A stretch of 64,000 nucleotides of DNA. Source: Curtobacterium sp. VKM Ac-1376. GTDB taxonomy: Bacteria; Actinomycetota; Actinomycetes; Actinomycetales; Microbacteriaceae. The stretch lies in NCBI RefSeq assembly GCF_015351025.1, contig NZ_JADKRV010000006.1, positions 1 to 64,000 on the forward strand, in the 5' to 3' direction. Numbering within the stretch: the stretch's first letter is position 1; every line of letters begins with the position of its first letter. The translations under genes and the position numbers were made by a program. Shown piece after piece: positions 26,613-34,011 of the stretch. The notes beneath the pieces are model-generated. The model was not told where the DNA came from and searched no databases. It saw nothing but the letters and a program-made list of their open reading frames with translations.

Positions 26613-27344
26613 TCACCACTTCTGGGCGATCATCCCGATGCCGGAGACCTGCGCGGTGTCCCAGTTGCCACCGCGGGGCAGCCCGGTCACACGACCGTCG
26701 ATCGTGAAGCTCGCACCCTGCACCCGCGGGCTGTTGGTCTGCTTCGCCTTCAGCCCGTGGAACGAGAAGCTCGTGTCCCACTTGCCGTTCAGGCCGGTGT
26801 TCGACTTGCGGTCGCCGACCGTGATGCGGGTGTTCTGCACCGTGGAGTGCACGACGTCGCCGTTCAGCCGGGCGTTGGCCTCGGCGTTGAAGAACAGGCG
26901 TCCGTCCAGGTTGAGCTTGAGGGTGCCGATCGTCTTGTGGTTCACGATCATCGTCGCGACGTCGTTCTTGTACCAGCGCATGCCGATCGGTGTGAGCTTG
27001 TTCGTCGCCGGGCCGAGGTAGCCGTAGGTGAACTTGCCGTTCTGCACCCGCTCCCAGATGTAGCGCGGCTTGCCCTTGCTCTGGGGCGATCCCTTGTCCG
27101 ACTGGATACCGAAGGCGTAGGCGTTGTTGTGAGCGTCGTGCACGTTGATGTACGACGAGTACCCGGTGCCCGAGCCGGTCGCACTGATGCTCGCGGTGTA
27201 CAGCAGGTACGGGTCGCCCTTCGGGACGGCACCGGCTGCGGATGCCGGTGCCACGGGGGCGACGAGCCCGACCGTGAGCGCGATCGCCCCGACGAAGGGG
27301 AGCGCCATGCGGCGGAGCCGCGAGGGGGTGGTCTGCGTGGTCAT
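26613..27344 (-). CDS. Secreted protein of unknown function
   Basis: A 243-aa exported protein. An N-terminal Sec signal (RLRRMALPFVGAIALTVGLVAPVAPASAAG, cleavage near residue 37) precedes a beta-rich Asn/Gly/Lys-rich body (SISATGSGTGYSSYINVHD, YGYLGPATNKLTPIG, RLFFNAEANARLNG). Lysine content is unusually high for this GC-rich genome. No catalytic motif or known domain can be identified; it could be a wall- or surface-binding protein. The body is Cys-free. A promoter with TTGCAA and TAACCT lies about 80 nt upstream, leaving a C/T-rich repeated leader. Confidence 0.75.
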   Translation of the reverse strand: MTTQTTPSRLRRMALPFVGAIALTVGLVAPVAPASAAGAVPKGDPYLLYTASISATGSGTGYSSYINVHDAHNNAYAFGIQSDKGSPQSKGKPRYIWERVQNGKFTYGYLGPATNKLTPIGMRWYKNDVATMIVNHKTIGTLKLNLDGRLFFNAEANARLNGDVVHSTVQNTRITVGDRKSNTGLNGKWDTSFSFHGLKAKQTNSPRVQGASFTIDGRVTGLPRGGNWDTAQVSGIGMIAQKW

Positions 27345-27424
27345 GGTCCTCGTCCTGTCCGTGGTCCTGATCCTGGTCCTCGTCGTGGTGGGTGACGGGC
27401 CCCCCGAGGTTGTGGGGCGAAGAG

Positions 27425-27452
27425 AGGTTACGTCGTGACGTGCCGTTTGCAA
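27425..27452 (-). promoter_or_regulatory. Putative promoter of the secreted-protein gene
   Basis: On the minus strand, TTGCAA (27447-27452), a 16-bp spacer and TAACCT (27425-27430). The leader between it and the ATG at 27344 is rich in GTCCTG-like direct repeats. Confidence 0.45.
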
Positions 27453-27533
27453 CAGACCTGTCGTCAGTGCCGAAGTGGCGATCCGGCGTCGGGCGCGCGA
27501 TGTTCCGGTGGTGTCACTACACTTGGGGCCGAT

Positions 27534-29219
27534 ATGGCTGAGTACATCTACCAGATGGTCCGCGCCCGCAAGGCGGTCGGCGACAAGCTGATCCTCGACG
27601 ACGTCACGATGTCGTTCCTCCCCGGCGCCAAGATCGGTGTCGTCGGACCGAACGGTGCGGGCAAGTCGACGATCCTGAAGATCATGGCCGGTCTCGACCA
27701 GCCCTCGAACGGTGAGGCGAAGCTCACGCCGGGCTTCTCCGTCGGCATCCTCATGCAGGAGCCCGAGCTCGACGAGACCAAGACCGTGCTCGAGAACGTG
27801 CAGGAAGGCGTGGGCGAGATCCACGGCAAGCTCGCGCGGTTCAACGAGATCTCGGCGCTCATGGCCGAGCCGGACGCCGACTTCGACGCGCTCCTCGCCG
27901 AGATGGGCACCCTGCAGGAAGAGATCGACGCGGCCGACGCGTGGGACCTCGACTCGCAGCTCGAGCAGGCCATGGCCGCGCTCCAGTGCCCCCCGGGGGA
28001 CGAACTCGTCACCCACCTGTCCGGTGGTGAGAAGCGCCGTGTCGCGCTGTGCAAGCTCCTGCTCCAGAAGCCGGACCTGCTCCTCCTCGACGAGCCCACC
28101 AACCACCTGGACGCCGAGAGCGTGCAGTGGCTCGAGCAGCACCTGCAGCAGTACCACGGCGCCGTCCTCGCCGTCACGCACGACCGGTACTTCCTGGACC
28201 ACGTCGCTCAGTGGATCGCCGAGGTCGACCGCGGCCGTCTGTACCCGTACGAGGGCAACTACTCGACCTACCTCGAGAAGAAGCGCGCCCGCCTCGAGGT
28301 CCAGGGCAAGAAGGACGCCAAGCTCGCGAAGCGCCTGTCCTCGGAACTCGACTGGGTCCGGAGCAACACCAAGGGCCGTCAGGCGAAGTCGAAGGCCCGC
28401 CTCGCCCGCTACGAGGAGATGGTCACCGAGGCCGAGCGCACCCGGAAGCTCGACTTCGAAGAGATCGTGATCCCCGTGGGCCCGCGTCTGGGTTCGCAGG
28501 TCATCGACGCCGAGCACCTGCGCAAGCAGTTCGGTGAGCGCATCATCATCGGCGACCTGTCGTTCACGCTGCCCCGGAACGGCATCGTCGGCGTCATCGG
28601 CCCGAACGGTGTCGGCAAGACCACGCTCTTCAAGACGATCGTCGGTCTCGAGCCCCTCGACGGCGGCACGCTGAAGATCGGTGAGACGGTCGACATCTCC
28701 TACGTCGACCAGAGCCGCGGTGGCATCGACCCGAACAAGAACCTGTGGGAGGTCGTGTCCGACGGACTCGACTACATCCAGGTCGGCAAGACCGAGATCC
28801 CGTCGCGCGCCTACGTGTCGCAGTTCGGCTTCAAGGGCCCGGACCAGCAGAAGCGCGCCGGCATCCTCTCGGGTGGTGAGCGCAACCGTCTGAACCTGGC
28901 GCTGACGCTCAAGCAGGGCGGCAACCTGCTGCTCCTCGACGAGCCGACGAACGACCTGGACGTCGAGACCCTGGGCAGCCTCGAGAACGCGCTGCTCGAG
29001 TACCCCGGTTGCGCCGTGGTGATCACCCACGACCGGTGGTTCCTCGACCGCATCGCCACGCACATCCTGGCGTGGGAGGGCCTCAACGAGGACGGCACGC
29101 CGAACTGGTACTGGTTCGAGGGCAACTTCGAGGCGTACGAGGAGAACAAGGTCGAACGCCTCGGCGTCGACGCCGCCAAGCCCGGGCGCGCGACGTACCG
29201 CAAGCTCACCCGCGACTGA
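27534..29219 (+). CDS. ettA: Energy-dependent translational throttle protein EttA
   Basis: A 561-aa ABC-F protein with two ATPase domains and no membrane segments; it binds the ribosomal E site and gates the first elongation step by ATP level. Domain 1: Walker A GPNGAGKST (about 38), LSGGEKRRVALC, LLLLDEPTNHLD. The inter-domain linker includes KLAKRLSSELDWVRSNTKGR with a basic helix. Domain 2: GPNGVGKTT (about 355), LSGGERNRLNLA, DEPTNDLDVETL. The EttA-specific arm (ALMAEPDADFDALLAEMGTL) is present, separating it from resistance-type ABC-F proteins. TACACT at 27518-27523 lies 10 nt before the ATG. It is followed 5 bp later by a thioesterase gene. Confidence 0.96.
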   Translation: MAEYIYQMVRARKAVGDKLILDDVTMSFLPGAKIGVVGPNGAGKSTILKIMAGLDQPSNGEAKLTPGFSVGILMQEPELDETKTVLENVQEGVGEIHGKLARFNEISALMAEPDADFDALLAEMGTLQEEIDAADAWDLDSQLEQAMAALQCPPGDELVTHLSGGEKRRVALCKLLLQKPDLLLLDEPTNHLDAESVQWLEQHLQQYHGAVLAVTHDRYFLDHVAQWIAEVDRGRLYPYEGNYSTYLEKKRARLEVQGKKDAKLAKRLSSELDWVRSNTKGRQAKSKARLARYEEMVTEAERTRKLDFEEIVIPVGPRLGSQVIDAEHLRKQFGERIIIGDLSFTLPRNGIVGVIGPNGVGKTTLFKTIVGLEPLDGGTLKIGETVDISYVDQSRGGIDPNKNLWEVVSDGLDYIQVGKTEIPSRAYVSQFGFKGPDQQKRAGILSGGERNRLNLALTLKQGGNLLLLDEPTNDLDVETLGSLENALLEYPGCAVVITHDRWFLDRIATHILAWEGLNEDGTPNWYWFEGNFEAYEENKVERLGVDAAKPGRATYRKLTRD

Positions 29220-29224
29220 CAAGC

Positions 29225-29713
29225 ATGGCGAGACTGCACGCTCCGATCCGCATGCGGTGGAGCGACATCGACGCCTACGGTCACGTCAACAACTCCGCGA
29301 TGCTGCGCCTCCTGGAAGAGGCGCGCATCGTGGGGTTCTGGGGTGCCGACCCCGACGAAGATCCCGGCACCAGCGACGGCAGCCTGCCCGAGCCGATCAT
29401 TGACGGCCGACCCGGCTCCGGCACCATGACCGTGATCGCCGGGCAGCGGCTCGAGTACCTGGCGTCGATCCCGTACCTCCGCCAGCCGCTGGACATCCAG
29501 ATGTGGATCGGGCGACTCGGGGGCGCGAGCATCGACGTCTCCTACGAGGTGTGGTCACCGGTCGGCCAGCAGCCGGCCGTGCTCTACACCCGGGCGACGA
29601 CGGCGCTCGTGATGGTCGACGCTGCGACGAACCGCCCCCGTCGGCTGACCGACGTCGAGCGTGCCGCCTGTGAGCGCTACCTCGAGGAGCCCGTGCGGTT
29701 CAGCCGCCCGTAG
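29225..29713 (+). CDS. Hotdog-fold acyl-CoA thioesterase (4HBT family)
   Basis: A 162-aa single-hotdog thioesterase. IRMRWSDIDAYGHVNNSAML is the classical 4-hydroxybenzoyl-CoA/YbgC-type active-site segment, in which Asp16 (D-x-Y/x-G-H-V-N) is the catalytic acid. EEARIVGFW and YLRQPLDIQMWIGRLGGASIDVSYEV complete the fold. Likely cleaves acyl-CoA esters in the cytoplasm; chain preference unknown. It lies 5 bp after ettA, so it is co-transcribed, and its last 14 bp overlap the convergent tesB-like gene. Confidence 0.88.
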   Translation: MARLHAPIRMRWSDIDAYGHVNNSAMLRLLEEARIVGFWGADPDEDPGTSDGSLPEPIIDGRPGSGTMTVIAGQRLEYLASIPYLRQPLDIQMWIGRLGGASIDVSYEVWSPVGQQPAVLYTRATTALVMVDAATNRPRRLTDVERAACERYLEEPVRFSRP

Positions 29714-30563
29714 GCACCCGCATCATGCCCTCCTGCGCGACGGTGGCCAGCAGCCGGCCGTCGCGCGAGAACATCCGGCCGAACGCGAGTCCCCGACCGC
29801 CCTGTGCACTCGGGGACTCCTGCGTGTACAGGACCCACTCGTCTGCTCGGCCGTCGCGGTGCCACCACATCGCGTGGTCGAGACTGGCGCTCTTCACCCC
29901 GGGAGTTCCCCAGGCCAGACCGTGCCGCCGCATCACCGGCTCGAGGATCGACAGGTCGCTGGCGTACCCGAGCACCGCGCGGTGCAGGGCCGGGTCGTCG
30001 GGCAGGTCACCCTGCACCCGGAACCAGACCGCCTGGTGCGGCACGTGCTCGCCCTGTACGTCGAGGAACACCGGACCCTCGACGTGCCGCAGATCGATCG
30101 AGCGCTCCGCCCAGGCCCGGGCGACGGGGTGGTCGATGGCGGACAGGATCGACGCGGCCGACGGCAGCGACTCCGGGGCGGGGGTGTCGACGGGGTAGGG
30201 GTCCTGGTGTTCGACACCGGTGTCGGGCACCTGGAACGACGCGATCATCGAGAAGATCGGCACCCCTCGCTGGTAGGCCTGCACGCGGCGGGCCGCGAAC
30301 GAGCGGCCGTCGTGGATACGCTCGACGCCGAAGGTGATGGGCACGTCGATGTCACCCGGTCGTAGGAAGTACCCGTGCATCGAGTGCACGTCGCGGCCCT
30401 CGATGGTGGTCTGCGCGGCGACGATGCACTGCGCGAGCACCTGTCCGCCGAAGACCCGTCCGCCGGGTGACCAGTGGCTCGCACCGGTCAGGATCGTCTC
30501 GCCCGTGCTCGCACCGGTGTCCTCGAGTCGCAGGGTCCGCAGGAAGTCGGGTTCTCCGTTCAC
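29700..30563 (-). CDS. tesB: Acyl-CoA thioesterase II (TesB-like)
   Basis: A 287-aa double-hotdog thioesterase that hydrolyses acyl-CoA to free fatty acid and CoA. Motifs: GGRVFGGQVLAQCIVAAQ and HSMHGYFLRPGD in the first hotdog, ASLDHAMWWHRDG in the second (the conserved D-H-A-M-W-[FW]-H active site). The length is exactly that of the family. The GTG at 30563 (VNGEPDFLRTLRLED) is taken as start; TAGACT at 30571-30576 is 7 nt away, implying leaderless mRNA. It converges on the 4HBT thioesterase gene, so two unrelated thioesterases abut head-on. Confidence 0.93.
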   Translation of the reverse strand: MNGEPDFLRTLRLEDTGASTGETILTGASHWSPGGRVFGGQVLAQCIVAAQTTIEGRDVHSMHGYFLRPGDIDVPITFGVERIHDGRSFAARRVQAYQRGVPIFSMIASFQVPDTGVEHQDPYPVDTPAPESLPSAASILSAIDHPVARAWAERSIDLRHVEGPVFLDVQGEHVPHQAVWFRVQGDLPDDPALHRAVLGYASDLSILEPVMRRHGLAWGTPGVKSASLDHAMWWHRDGRADEWVLYTQESPSAQGGRGLAFGRMFSRDGRLLATVAQEGMMRVPTGG

Positions 30564-30656
30564 GTGGTGCAGTCTACGAAGGCGCACTCACCCGGCGTCG
30601 GAGGGCGCGAACGCCCAGCCGTCCGGAGGATCCCGGCCGGTAGGATCGGAACCGAC

Positions 30657-31358
30657 ATGGGCACCTCGTTCACGCTTCCCGACGCCGCCTCGCTCGGTGA
30701 CCTCCGCACGTACCTCGGACGTGCCGCCCGGATCGAGGACGGCTCCGTCCGGCTCATCGCCGACTCCGGCGTCCTCGCGGTCTACACCGCGATCCTCTAC
30801 CCGCTCGGGTTGCTCGACGAGCTGCCGACGGTCCTCGGTCTCCGCACGTTCTCGCTCACGGAGCCCGCGACGATCGACGCCGTGGTGCCGCTGCAGTCCT
30901 TGCTCGAGCGGCTCCGGCTGCTGGCCGAGGCGCAGGACGCCGAGCGCGCGGAGGGCGCCGACCCGACCCGGGCCACTCCGGTCGAGGTCGAGCTGCCGCA
31001 CGAGGTCCACACCGTCACCTGGGCGGCGATCTCGCCGCCCCGCGGTGGCTGGGTGCCGCTGCCTGACGTCTCTCCCGAGCTCCTCCGCCGGGCGACCCGC
31101 GACGGCATCGCCGAGGTCGCCGACGCCGTGCCCTCGAACGCGGGCGAGGCGATCGTCCGCCGGATCCGCGCCGAGGTCTGGGGTCGACCGGTCCCCGGCA
31201 TCGAGCACCTGCCTGCTGGCGCGGGTTTCGCGGGGGAGAGCCTCGGCTTCCTCGGGCACGACCCGGTCCGGCTGTTCGAGACCGGACCCTGGAGCCGGCT
31301 CACGACGTCCCGCGGGCACGTGCTCGTCAAGCGTCGCGCCTGGACCCTGAACCCGTAG
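30657..31358 (+). CDS. Hypothetical protein, 233 aa
   Basis: A 233-aa protein conserved in appearance with actinobacterial hypotheticals (MGTSFTLPDAASLGDLRTYLGRAARIEDG). It starts with a short helix and the pattern VRLIADSGVLAVYTAILYPLGLLDELPTVLGLRTF, continues with a helical Glu-rich stretch, then PPRGGWVPLPDVSPELLRRATRDGI. There is no transmembrane helix, no signal and no catalytic signature. A TAGGAT hexamer at 30641-30646 is 10 nt from the ATG. Divergent from tesB; the short gap to the SDR gene suggests possible co-transcription. Function unknown. Confidence 0.75.
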   Translation: MGTSFTLPDAASLGDLRTYLGRAARIEDGSVRLIADSGVLAVYTAILYPLGLLDELPTVLGLRTFSLTEPATIDAVVPLQSLLERLRLLAEAQDAERAEGADPTRATPVEVELPHEVHTVTWAAISPPRGGWVPLPDVSPELLRRATRDGIAEVADAVPSNAGEAIVRRIRAEVWGRPVPGIEHLPAGAGFAGESLGFLGHDPVRLFETGPWSRLTTSRGHVLVKRRAWTLNP

Positions 31359-31394
31359 CGACGGCGACCGCGGGCGGCGTGGTTGGCTGGCGGC

Positions 31395-32237
31395 ATGCAG
31401 GTCTTCCTCACCGGTGCGTCCGGCTACATCGGCTCCTCGGTCCTCCGTTCCCTCGTCGCCCACGGTGACGAGGTCACCGCACTCGTCCGCTCGGACGAGA
31501 AGGCACAGCACGTCCGCGACGCCGGCGGCCGCGCCCTGGTCGGGGACGTCACCGACACCGAGGTGGTCGAGCGCCTGCTGCACGAGAGCGACGCCGCCGT
31601 CCACACGGCGTCGGCCCCCGGCGTCGACCCCGACTTCCTCCGGACGGTGATCGCCGCCTTCGCGGGGACGCCCAAGCCGTTCGTGCACACCGGCGGGATC
31701 TTCACCTTCGGCGACTCGACCGACATCTCCGAGCTGTCGCCGATCGACCCGCCGGCGCTGACCGGGTGGCGCGCGGCGAACGAGGCGCTGCTCCGTGCGA
31801 GCGAGGTGCGGAGCACGATCGTCGCACCGGGCATCGTGTACGGCCGTGGCGCGGGCATCCCGGCGATGTTCGTCAGCGACGGCGAGCAGCCGGTGTCGCT
31901 CGTCGGCGACGGTTCGCAGCGCTGGACGACGGTGCACTTGGACGACCTCGGCGAGCTGTACGTCCTGGCCCTGCACCGCGGGGAGCAGGACGGGTACGTC
32001 GTCGCCGCGACCGGGGACAACCCGACCGTGCGGGACATCGCCACGGCGGGTGCCCACGGTGCACCGGTCGTCGCCGAGAGCGTCGACGCCAGCCGCGACC
32101 GACTCGGCACCGACTACGCCGATGCACTGCTGCTCCACCAGGAGGCCTCCGGGGCGCACGCGCGCTCGGCCCTCGGCTGGCGGCCGACGCGGCCCTCGCT
32201 CGTCGACGACCTCGCCGCCGGTTCGTACGTGCGCTGA
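31395..32237 (+). CDS. NAD(P)-dependent epimerase/dehydratase (extended SDR)
   Basis: A 280-aa Rossmann-fold protein. MQVFLTGASGYIGSSVLRSL has the G-x-x-G-x-x-G coenzyme site; GDVTDTEVVERLL contains the acidic D-x adenine-contact region; HTASAPGVD and PFVHTGGIFTFGD follow. The canonical Y-x-x-x-K is not clear: the equivalent region reads TGWRAANEALL, so it may be an atypical SDR (NmrA/YbjT-like or NAD-epimerase without dehydrogenase chemistry). IVAPGIVYGRGAGIPAMF is the typical later motif. A strong terminator follows. The substrate cannot be inferred. Confidence 0.85.
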   Translation: MQVFLTGASGYIGSSVLRSLVAHGDEVTALVRSDEKAQHVRDAGGRALVGDVTDTEVVERLLHESDAAVHTASAPGVDPDFLRTVIAAFAGTPKPFVHTGGIFTFGDSTDISELSPIDPPALTGWRAANEALLRASEVRSTIVAPGIVYGRGAGIPAMFVSDGEQPVSLVGDGSQRWTTVHLDDLGELYVLALHRGEQDGYVVAATGDNPTVRDIATAGAHGAPVVAESVDASRDRLGTDYADALLLHQEASGAHARSALGWRPTRPSLVDDLAAGSYVR

Positions 32238-32276
32238 CGCGTGGCGTTCCGCGGGTACGAGGCCGCTGGGGCAGCC

Positions 32277-32318
32277 GGACGGGAGGCCCGTGGCGACGCC
32301 GCCACGGGCCTCCCGTCC
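32277..32318. terminator. Long hairpin terminator, GGACGGGAGGC family
   Basis: Perfect 19-bp arms (GGACGGGAGGCCCGTGGCG and complement) with loop ACGC. Its stem matches that of the hairpin at 7013-7062, so one element serves unrelated genes. It lies between the convergent SDR and globin genes. Confidence 0.8.
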
Positions 32319-32362
32319 CGCTGCGGGCGTGTTCACTGCGCCGGCGTCGCGCAGGGCGCGCG

Positions 32363-32875
32363 TCAGTCGAAGGAGTTCGTCATCGCGTGGGCGGCGCGGT
32401 CCAGGTAGGCCCAGAGCTCGGCCTCGTCGAGGGGCGCGAGCTCGAGGGACTCGACCGCCTCGTGCATGTGGTGGAGCCAGCGCTCGCGAGCCTCGGACGT
32501 GATGCGGAACGGGTTGTGCCGCATCCGGAGGCGTGGATGGCCGCGCTGCTCGCTGTACGTGCCCGGCCCGCCCCAGTACTGCTGCAGGAAGGCGGACAGG
32601 CGCCAGATCGCACCCTCGAGGTCGTCGGCCGGGTACATCGGCCAGATGACCTCGTCCTGCTGCACACCCTCGTAGAAGCGACGGACGAGCCGGTCGAACG
32701 TCGGGGCGCCGCCGATCCGCTCGTACAGGGAGCCGGTGGCCGAGGCACCGTGCTCCCCGACCCGCAGCGTGATCGGCTGCGCGGGGACACCGGGGACACC
32801 GGGGCCGCCGAGCCCCGGGGGCGTGCCGAGCCCGCCGGGCATGCCGAGACCGCTCGGCGGTGTGGGGTCGGTCAT
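32363..32875 (-). CDS. glbO: Group II truncated haemoglobin (GlbO-like)
   Basis: A 170-aa protein: a Gly/Pro-rich N-terminal extension of ~40 residues, then a 2-on-2 globin of about 130 aa. SLYERIGGAPTFDRLVRRFYEGV (helix A/B), WPMYPADDLEGAIWRL, FLQQYWGGPGTYSEQRGHPRLRMRH with the proximal His, and RWLHHMHEAV (helix G) match GlbO; Trp at G8 is conserved in group II. It binds haem and O2/NO, and is associated with oxidative or nitrosative defence. The start is placed by GGAAGGACC and by an ATGA overlap with the mscS stop, so the two genes are co-transcribed. Confidence 0.92.
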   Translation of the reverse strand: MTDPTPPSGLGMPGGLGTPPGLGGPGVPGVPAQPITLRVGEHGASATGSLYERIGGAPTFDRLVRRFYEGVQQDEVIWPMYPADDLEGAIWRLSAFLQQYWGGPGTYSEQRGHPRLRMRHNPFRITSEARERWLHHMHEAVESLELAPLDEAELWAYLDRAAHAMTNSFD

Positions 32876-33936
32876 CGGGGGTCCTTCCCGCTGTCGGGGT
32901 CGTCGGTGCGGATCGGCTGCCCGAGGATGTTGCGCTTGGCGCGGCGTGGCTTCGTGGGGGCGGGCGTCGGCTGGGTCCGCACCGAGCGGAGGCCGTTGAT
33001 CGAGGTGGCGTTCTCCCAACCCTCTGGCATGATCATCGCCATGGCGGGCAGGGTGATGCCGAGTTCGTCGACGGCGCGCTTCAGGCGGGCGCGGAGTTCG
33101 CGGCCGACGACGTCGAGCTCGGAGGCGCGGGTCTTCACGACGAGTCGGAAGACCATGCCAGCGTCGCTGATCGACTGCAGCCCCCAGATCTCCGGCTTCT
33201 CGACGATGCGCTGGCGCCACCGAGGCTCCTGCGACATCGTCACGGCGGCCGCCAGCAGGGCATCCTGCACGGCGTCGATGTCGGTGTCGTACGGCACGGT
33301 GATGTCGACGAGGACGCGGGACCAGCCCTGTGACAGGTTGCCGACGCGCAGGATCTGACCGTTCGGCACGAACCACAGGATGCCGTTGACGTCGCGGATC
33401 TGCATGACGCGCAGGCCGACGTTCTCGACGACGCCCGTGGCCTGGCCGGTGTCGACGACGTCACCGACGCCGGCCTGGTCCTCGAGGATCATGAAGACGC
33501 CGGAGAGCAGGTCCTTCACGATGGACTGGGCGCCGACGGCGAGGCCGGCGGCGACGAGTGAGGCGCCACCGACGATGCCGACCGCGGCGTTGGGGATCGC
33601 GACGGGGATGATGATGGCCAACGCGATCACGACGACGATGACGGTCGCCAGGTTCTCCAGCACGCTGCCGAGCGTCCGGGTTCGCTGGACGACGCGAGCC
33701 GTCTGCACCGGCGAGGCGATGAGCGCCTGCGTGTCCTCAGCGCCCTGACGCTTCTTGACGCCGTTCACGACCCGGTCGACCACCTGCTTGATCATGCGGC
33801 GCAGGAACACGCGGACGAGGATCGCCGCGATGATCGTGATGACGATGGTGATCGGGACGTGCCAGGCATCGACGAACTGGGTGAAGGTGTTGGACGCCCA
33901 CTTCGGGACGTCGGTGGTGTCTGCAGCCAAGGTCAT
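32872..33936 (-). CDS. Small-conductance mechanosensitive channel (MscS family)
   Basis: A 354-aa MscS-type channel that opens on membrane tension during osmotic downshock. There are three predicted helices: VPITIVITIIAAILVRVFL, VLENLATVIVVVIALAIII, and the pore helix GGASLVAAGLAVGAQSIVKDLLSGVFM, which has the Gly/Ala packing pattern typical of TM3. The cytoplasmic beta domain follows (VGDVVDTGQATGVVENVGLR, FVPNGQILRVGNLSQGWSR). The C-terminal ~40 residues are Pro/Lys-rich. The start ATG follows TAGCAT by 9 nt, and the stop overlaps the globin start. Confidence 0.93.
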   Translation of the reverse strand: MTLAADTTDVPKWASNTFTQFVDAWHVPITIVITIIAAILVRVFLRRMIKQVVDRVVNGVKKRQGAEDTQALIASPVQTARVVQRTRTLGSVLENLATVIVVVIALAIIIPVAIPNAAVGIVGGASLVAAGLAVGAQSIVKDLLSGVFMILEDQAGVGDVVDTGQATGVVENVGLRVMQIRDVNGILWFVPNGQILRVGNLSQGWSRVLVDITVPYDTDIDAVQDALLAAAVTMSQEPRWRQRIVEKPEIWGLQSISDAGMVFRLVVKTRASELDVVGRELRARLKRAVDELGITLPAMAMIMPEGWENATSINGLRSVRTQPTPAPTKPRRAKRNILGQPIRTDDPDSGKDPR

Positions 33937-33954
33937 ATCCGGACGATGCTAAGC

Positions 33955-33996
33955 GGCGGGGCCTCGGCCTCCCTGGAGGAACGCCAAGACCCCGCC
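33955..33996 (-). terminator. Terminator of pepN
   Basis: Imperfect hairpin (arms 33955-33968 and 33983-33996, GGCGGGG stems) located 15 bp past the pepN stop on its strand. Confidence 0.6.
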
Positions 33997-34011
33997 GGGT
34001 GGGACGACGGG

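Noticed and set aside
27534..29219. ABC-F antibiotic resistance protein
   Set aside because: The EttA-type arm and linker and the housekeeping neighbourhood indicate the translation factor EttA rather than a resistance ABC-F.
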